Origin: SG8-41 sp035259205
Lineage (GTDB): Bacteria > Pseudomonadota > Gammaproteobacteria > Burkholderiales > SG8-41
NCBI GenBank assembly: GCA_035259205.1
Contig: DATFWO010000086.1
Location: forward strand, 1-17,151
DNA: 17,151 bases
Reading direction: 5' to 3'
Shown here: positions 12,890 to 17,151 of the stretch, piece after piece
Numbering within the stretch: position 1 is the stretch's first letter
How the letters are laid out: every line of letters begins with the position of its first letter
Translations under genes and position numbers: made by a program
Notes under the pieces: generated by a model
Databases searched by the model: none
The model's input: the letters and a program-made list of their open reading frames with translations, nothing else
Told to the model about the DNA's origin: nothing

Positions 12890-14305
12890 ATGACTGCCGC
12901 AGCACAGACCAAATTCAAGGATTACCACGTCGCGGACATCGGCCTTGCCGATTTCGGCCGCAAAGAAATCGCGATCGCCGAAACCGAAATGCCAGGGCTC
13001 ATGGCGGTGCGGGACGAGTTCAAGACCCGCCAGCCGCTGAAGGGCGCGCGGATCACGGGATCGCTGCACATGACGATCCAGACCGCTGTCCTCATTGAGA
13101 CGCTGGTCAAGCTCGGTGCCGAGGTGCGGTGGGCATCCTGCAATATCTTCTCCACGCAGGACCATGCTGCGGCGGCGATCGCCGCATCCGGCGTCCCCGT
13201 GTTCGCCTATAAAGGCGAAAGCCTGAGCGAGTACTGGGAATACACCCACCGCATCTTCGAGTGGCCGGACGGCGGCACGTCGAACATGATCCTGGACGAC
13301 GGGGGCGATGCGACACTGCTGGTGACGCTCGGCGCCCGCGCCGAGAAGGATCCTTCGCTCATTGCGCGGCCGACGAATGAGGAAGAGCATGCCCTCTATG
13401 CCGCGATCAAGAAACGCCTCGAAGCCAAGCCCGGCTGGTATTCGAAAATGCTCTCAGGCATACGCGGCGTGACCGAGGAAACCACTACCGGCGTGCACCG
13501 GCTCTACCAAATGGAAAAGGAAGGCCGCCTTCCCTTCCCCGCCATCAACGTGAACGATTCGGTGACCAAGTCGAAGTTCGACAACCTCTACGGCTGCCGC
13601 GAGTCTCTGGTGGACGGCATCAAGCGCGCGACCGACGTCATGATCGCCGGCAAGATCGCCCTGGTCGCCGGCTACGGCGACGTTGGCAAGGGCTGCGCGC
13701 AATCGCTGCGCGGGCTTGGCGCGATCGTGTGGGTCACCGAAATCGACCCGATCTGCGCGTTGCAGGCGGCGATGGAGGGTTACCGGGTCGTGACCATGGA
13801 ATACGGCTGCGACAAGGCGGACATCTTCGTTACGGCAACCGGCAACGTGCGCGTAATTTCGATCGACCATATGAAGCGCATGAAGCACAACGCGATCGTC
13901 GCCAATATCGGACACTTCGATTCGGAAATAGACATCGCGGGGCTGAAGCAGTACGAGTGGGAGAACATCAAGCCGCAAGTCGATCACGTGATTTTCCCGG
14001 GCGGCAAGCGCCTGATCGTGCTGGCGGAAGGACGGCTGGTGAACCTCGGGTGCGGCACCGGGCATCCCAGTTTCGTGATGTCGAATTCGTTCACCAACCA
14101 GGTGCTCGCCCAGATCGAGCTCTACGGCAAGTCGGGCAAGTACGAGAAAAAGGTCTACGTGCTGCCGAAGCACCTCGATGAGGGCGTTGCCCGCCTGCAC
14201 CTGAAGAAGCTGGGCGCCGACCTTACCGTAATGACGGAAGAGCAGTGCCGTTACGTCGGCCTGAACGTCGACGGGCCGTACAAGCCCGACCACTATAGAT
14301 ACTGA
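12890..14305 (+). CDS. ahcY: Adenosylhomocysteinase (SAH hydrolase)
   Basis: A protein of 471 residues, full length. It splits S-adenosylhomocysteine into adenosine and homocysteine, removing the inhibitor of methyltransferases. Visible features are the substrate region ITGSLHMTIQTAVLIE (H60), the catalytic lysines near NVNDSVTKSKFDN (K227), the NAD-binding GYGDVGKG (261-268) and the conserved C-terminus PYKPDHYRY, which reaches into the partner subunit's NAD site. The ATG at 12890 is set by GGAGAG and by homology. The frame is open back to 12704, but that part is the riboswitch leader. The two SAH riboswitches in the leader should turn this gene on when its own substrate builds up. metF follows after 29 bases. 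Confidence 0.98.
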   Translation: MTAAAQTKFKDYHVADIGLADFGRKEIAIAETEMPGLMAVRDEFKTRQPLKGARITGSLHMTIQTAVLIETLVKLGAEVRWASCNIFSTQDHAAAAIAASGVPVFAYKGESLSEYWEYTHRIFEWPDGGTSNMILDDGGDATLLVTLGARAEKDPSLIARPTNEEEHALYAAIKKRLEAKPGWYSKMLSGIRGVTEETTTGVHRLYQMEKEGRLPFPAINVNDSVTKSKFDNLYGCRESLVDGIKRATDVMIAGKIALVAGYGDVGKGCAQSLRGLGAIVWVTEIDPICALQAAMEGYRVVTMEYGCDKADIFVTATGNVRVISIDHMKRMKHNAIVANIGHFDSEIDIAGLKQYEWENIKPQVDHVIFPGGKRLIVLAEGRLVNLGCGTGHPSFVMSNSFTNQVLAQIELYGKSGKYEKKVYVLPKHLDEGVARLHLKKLGADLTVMTEEQCRYVGLNVDGPYKPDHYRY

Positions 14306-14334
14306 CGATGAAGGCCACTCATCACGATTCTTAG

Positions 14335-15180
14335 ATGCAGTCGCAACAAAAACTACCGCGCGCCTTCAGCTTCGAGTTCTTCCCGCCCAAGTCGCCGGAA
14401 GGGAAGCTCCGGCTGCGCGAGACCTGGAGGCAGCTCGGTCAGCTCGGCCCCAAGTTCTTCTCGGTAACCTTCGGCGCGGGCGGGTCCACCCGCGAAGGCA
14501 CGCTGGAAACGGTGGTCGAGATTCGCGGCGCCGGTTTCGAGGCAGCTCCGCATCTGTCCTGCATCGCCTCGTCGCGGGACGACATCCGGACCCAGCTCGA
14601 GCGTTACCGATCCAGCGGCATCCGGCATATTGTCGCATTGCGCGGCGACATGCCGTCGGGCCTGGCCTCGAGCGGCGAGTTGCGCTATGCGAGCGAACTG
14701 GTGCAATTCGTCCGCGAAGCGACCGGGGACTGGTTCCAGATCGAGGTCGCGTGCTACCCCGAATATCATCCGCAAACCCGTAATGCGGAAGACGAGATCA
14801 AGAACTTCAAGCGCAAGGTCGCAGCGGGAGCGAATTCGGCTATCACGCAGTATTTTTACAATGCAGACGCGTATTTTCGCTTCGTGGACGCCTGTGAAGC
14901 CGCAGGCGTCGACATCCCGATCGTGCCGGGCATCATGCCAATCGGCAATTTTTCGCAGCTTGCGCGCTTTTCCGATGCGTGCGGGGCGGAAATTCCGCGC
15001 TGGCTGCGCATGCGCCTCGAGGGATTCCGCGACGATACCGCCTCGATCCGCGCGTTCGGTCTCGATGTCGTCACGCGCTTGTGCGACGACCTGCTGCGCG
15101 CCGGGGCGCCGGGGCTGCACTTCTACACGCTGAACCAGGCCGGACTGACCTCGACCATCTGGCAAAGACTGGGCCTTTAG
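14335..15180 (+). CDS. metF: 5,10-methylenetetrahydrofolate reductase MetF
   Basis: A protein of 281 residues, a full-length bacterial MTHFR. It reduces methylene-THF to 5-methyl-THF with FAD and NADH, supplying the methyl group to remake methionine from homocysteine. Visible motifs are FSFEFFPPKS with the catalytic glutamate (E14), SVTFGAGGS, VALRGD, and AITQYFYN of the folate site. The ATG at 14335 fits the family start, but no Shine-Dalgarno sequence lies close to it. The short 29-base gap and same strand make co-transcription with ahcY likely, so SAH would raise MetF as well. In many betaproteobacteria a small holin-like membrane protein gene lies between ahcY and metF; it is absent here. 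Confidence 0.96.
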   Translation: MQSQQKLPRAFSFEFFPPKSPEGKLRLRETWRQLGQLGPKFFSVTFGAGGSTREGTLETVVEIRGAGFEAAPHLSCIASSRDDIRTQLERYRSSGIRHIVALRGDMPSGLASSGELRYASELVQFVREATGDWFQIEVACYPEYHPQTRNAEDEIKNFKRKVAAGANSAITQYFYNADAYFRFVDACEAAGVDIPIVPGIMPIGNFSQLARFSDACGAEIPRWLRMRLEGFRDDTASIRAFGLDVVTRLCDDLLRAGAPGLHFYTLNQAGLTSTIWQRLGL

Positions 15181-15193
15181 GCCCGGATTTTGT

Positions 15194-15214
15194 CGGTGAC
15201 CGGCCCGGTCATCG
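15194..15214 (+). terminator. Weak candidate terminator after metF
   Basis: CGGTGACC and GGTCATCG form an 8-bp stem with one G-U pair and a five-base loop, starting 13 bases after the metF stop. The T-rich stretch (ATTCTTCGTTCT) begins only seven bases later, so efficiency is doubtful. The rest of the gap to the transporter gene (15215-15342) shows nothing clear, and no promoter could be assigned. Confidence 0.3.
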
Positions 15215-15342
15215 CGTCCAATTCTTCGTTCTGGGGCACAATGCGCGACTGAAGCGCACAGCGCTGCTGTCGCCTGAGCCGCGTCGGATCGAACGACACT
15301 CGCGTGCCGTTCAACCGGCGCCATGAGCCAAATCGCGGACAA

Positions 15343-16590
15343 ATGGGGGTGGTGGTGCAACCCGGACTCACGGAATCGCAACAGCAGGTGCACGATCAGC
15401 AGAAGATGCTCTTGCCCGAGGTCAAGGCACGGCCCCCAAACGAGGCCGCGGCGTTGCTCGCCGAGTACCCCACGAGCGTAATAGCGGGCGTGCTGCTGGA
15501 TCTGAATCCGGGGCTCACGCAGGACATACTCCAGGAGTTCCCGCGCGGACTGGCCGACGCTGTGATGCAGTACGTGTCACCCGTCGTGGCCCTGCAATGG
15601 GAACGCAACGCGATCTACCCCCAGGGCACGGTAGGCCGCCTGATGGAGCCCGTGATTGCGGTATTCCGGCCGCAGCAAACCGTGGCGGAAACCGTCGAGC
15701 AGCTGCGCTATCTCATCAAGACCGCTTTCATCACCTACGGCTATGTCATCGATGCCGGCGGCAAGCTGGCGGGCATCATCACCATGCGCGATCTGCTCTT
15801 CGGGGCGCACGACGCACGGCTCGAAACTCTGATGCTACGCGACCTGTTTTTTCTGAAGGCCGACCTGCCGCTCGGGGAAGCCATGAAGCTCGTGCTCGAC
15901 CGCCATTACCCGGCGTATCCGGTGTGCGACGAAAACGGCGTGCTCATCGGGTTGGTGCGCGGACAGGCGATGTTCGAGGAGCAGGCGATCGAAATTACCG
16001 CCCAGGTCGGCACGATGGTCGGGGTGGAAAAGGAAGAACGGCTGGCCACGCCATGGACACAAAGCTTCAGGTTCCGCCATCCGTGGCTGCAGTTGAACCT
16101 GCTGACGGCATTCATCGCCGGCGCGGTGGTCGGGTTGTTTCAGGGAACGGTCGACCGGCTCGTGATATTGGCCCTGTTCCTACCGGTACTGGCCGGACAA
16201 TCGGGCAATACCGGGTGCCAGGCGCTCGCCGTGACTTTGCGCGGCATTACGCTGGGCGAGTTGAAGGCCGGCAAGGAGCGGGCATTGGTGATGAAGGAGG
16301 CTTCTCTCGGCTTCATGAACGGTGCGTTCACCGGCATCCTCGCTGGAATCGGCATGTATGCCGTTGCGGTCTATCAGCACAATCCGAACGCGCTTCTCCT
16401 GGGCGTGGTCGTCTGGCTGGCCTTGGTCGGTGCCTGCGTGATAAGCGGCATCTGTGGCGCCACGATTCCGCTCACGCTCAAGCGCTTCGGCGCAGATCCC
16501 GCGACGGCGTCCAGCATCTTTCTCACGACCGCCACCGACGTCGTCAGCATGGGGCTGCTGCTCGGACTCGCCACAATACTGATCAAGTAG
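15343..16590 (+). CDS. mgtE: Magnesium transporter, MgtE family
   Basis: A protein of about 415 residues with three parts: a shortened MgtE N domain (about 30-85), two CBS domains (about 90-210) that act as the Mg2+ sensor in known MgtE channels, and a C-terminal membrane domain with about five helices (about 250-415). The pore signature is seen as PVLAGQSGNTGCQ, where canonical MgtE has GGNxGxQ, and TATDVVSMG appears near the end. It is a Mg2+ channel of the inner membrane. The N domain is clearly shorter than in well-studied members (about 130 residues). The start is uncertain: ATG at 15343 is used, with GTG at 15304 or 15355 as alternatives; none has a strong ribosome binding site. No Mg2+ riboswitch is evident upstream. 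Confidence 0.88.
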   Translation: MGVVVQPGLTESQQQVHDQQKMLLPEVKARPPNEAAALLAEYPTSVIAGVLLDLNPGLTQDILQEFPRGLADAVMQYVSPVVALQWERNAIYPQGTVGRLMEPVIAVFRPQQTVAETVEQLRYLIKTAFITYGYVIDAGGKLAGIITMRDLLFGAHDARLETLMLRDLFFLKADLPLGEAMKLVLDRHYPAYPVCDENGVLIGLVRGQAMFEEQAIEITAQVGTMVGVEKEERLATPWTQSFRFRHPWLQLNLLTAFIAGAVVGLFQGTVDRLVILALFLPVLAGQSGNTGCQALAVTLRGITLGELKAGKERALVMKEASLGFMNGAFTGILAGIGMYAVAVYQHNPNALLLGVVVWLALVGACVISGICGATIPLTLKRFGADPATASSIFLTTATDVVSMGLLLGLATILIK

Positions 16591-16649
16591 GGCGTGAGCG
16601 GCGAGTGGGAGAAGCGGCTTGCCGCTGTACGCCATTCGCCACGCTTTTC
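16591..16649. terminator. Terminator between convergent mgtE and hydrolase genes
   Basis: Nested inverted repeats begin directly after the mgtE stop: GCGTG (16592-16596) with CACGC (16640-16644), CGAGTGG (16602-16608) with CCATTCG (16632-16638), and an inner AGCGGC/GCCGCT hairpin (16613-16626). TTTT follows at 16645. It fits a terminator for mgtE. For the opposite strand no T-tract follows, so bidirectional use is uncertain. Confidence 0.6.
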
Positions 16650-17151
16650 AGCCTAGAAAGCCAGTGACGGCATCGACGAAGGCTTGTGGCTTTTCGATCT
16701 GAGGGCAGTGACCGCAGCCGGGAATCTCCAGGAATCTCGCACCGGAAATTCCTGCCGCGAGCTCGCGCGCGAGCGCGGGCGGCGTAGTCTGGTCGAGCGC
16801 GCCCACCATGACCAGAGCCGGGTTGCGTATTCGGCCCAGGACCGGCCCGAAGTCCAGCTTCGCGAGGGCAAGGCACGCGGTGCGAAAGCATGCCGCGTCG
16901 GCCTGCTCGAGTGCCTGCCTCCGCTCGGCCACGATGTGCGGGTTGGCCGCAATGAAAGCTTCCGGAAACATGCGCCCGATCGCTATGTCGAGCGCGCCTG
17001 ACATCCCTTCCCGCTCAACCTTGTCGGCCAGCACCCGCAGCGGCGCCTTCGCCGGCTCCGGAAATGCCGCCAGCGCATCGGCCACGATGAGCCTCTCGAA
17101 TCTGTCGCCATGCTGCGCAGCCAGCGCGATCGAAATGAAACCGCCGAAACC
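16648..17151 (-). CDS. Alpha/beta hydrolase fold protein, N-terminus outside the window
   Basis: The reading frame runs off the right edge, so about 167 C-terminal residues are visible. The visible part begins GFGGFISIALAAQHGDRF, which lines up with the nucleophile elbow and following helix of alpha/beta hydrolases. A GTG at 17085 is an internal codon, not the start. The catalytic aspartate is likely in VGALDQTTP and the histidine in IPGCGHCPQIEKP. The residue at the expected nucleophile position, just before FGG, reads as glycine (GGT) instead of serine, right at the window edge. The cap region (EPAKAPLRV to FGPVLGRI) is typical of enol-lactonase or esterase relatives. The substrate is unknown. 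The gene is convergent with mgtE. Confidence 0.8.
   Translation of the reverse strand, partial: GFGGFISIALAAQHGDRFERLIVADALAAFPEPAKAPLRVLADKVEREGMSGALDIAIGRMFPEAFIAANPHIVAERRQALEQADAACFRTACLALAKLDFGPVLGRIRNPALVMVGALDQTTPPALARELAAGISGARFLEIPGCGHCPQIEKPQAFVDAVTGFLG

Noticed and set aside
14353..15393. Open frame (346 codons) opposite metF
   Set aside because: It is antisense to a complete metF with all catalytic motifs; the composition is that of a shadow frame.
15597..16667. Open frame (356 codons) overlapping mgtE on the same strand
   Set aside because: It is a frame shifted relative to mgtE, arginine- and glycine-rich, with no membrane segments or motifs.

Overview
The window looks like a chromosomal segment of a GC-rich betaproteobacterium. 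The reasons are the high GC by eye, the dapF-DUF484-xerC gene order, two LpxL-type acyltransferases transcribed divergently from metK, and S-adenosylhomocysteine (SAH) riboswitch motifs in front of ahcY. Almost every gene is a recognisable housekeeping gene. There are no transposases, integrase fragments of mobile elements, CRISPR arrays or tRNA/rRNA genes. XerC is the chromosomal recombinase type.

Layout from left to right. At 62-1159 a small HTH regulator (-) diverges from a degenerate GGDEF protein (+), and a candidate operator lies between them. At 1173-4662 there is a minus-strand operon for metal acquisition: a His-rich exported small protein, an outer-membrane porin with an N-terminal coiled coil, a ZnuA-like binding protein and a ZnuB-like permease. 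No ATPase gene is present. yidD (+) diverges from this operon at 4778. At 5067-11393 seven minus-strand genes follow: two LpxL/HtrB acyltransferases, a GNAT acetyltransferase, dapF, a DUF484 gene, xerC and an RlmI-type rRNA methyltransferase. At 11477-15180 the plus-strand methyl cycle genes metK, ahcY and metF lie in a row. An MgtE-type Mg2+ transporter (+) comes next, convergent with a truncated alpha/beta hydrolase (-) at the right edge.

The main discovery is the 249-base gap between metK and ahcY. It holds two complete SAH riboswitch aptamers in tandem (12693-12752 and 12795-12861). They differ in sequence but keep the same pairings: P1, P2 and the pseudoknot all covary between the copies. 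The 3' strand of the first pseudoknot is also the 5' arm of an 11-bp terminator hairpin with a GAAA loop and a U-tract. The 3' strand of the second pseudoknot overlaps a hairpin that covers the ahcY Shine-Dalgarno sequence. The leader therefore reads as a two-stage SAH-ON gate, first on transcription and then on translation, for ahcY and probably metF. MetK makes SAM, methyltransferases turn it into SAH, AhcY removes SAH, and MetF supplies the methyl group to remake methionine, so the switch sits at the logical sensing point of the cycle.

Other points worth a look are short stuttering repeat words in several intergenic gaps (one of which has become the C-terminal tail of an acyltransferase), a perfect 11-bp inverted repeat inside the 3' end of yidD, the missing ATPase in the metal operon, and a glycine where the hydrolase at the right edge should have its nucleophile.
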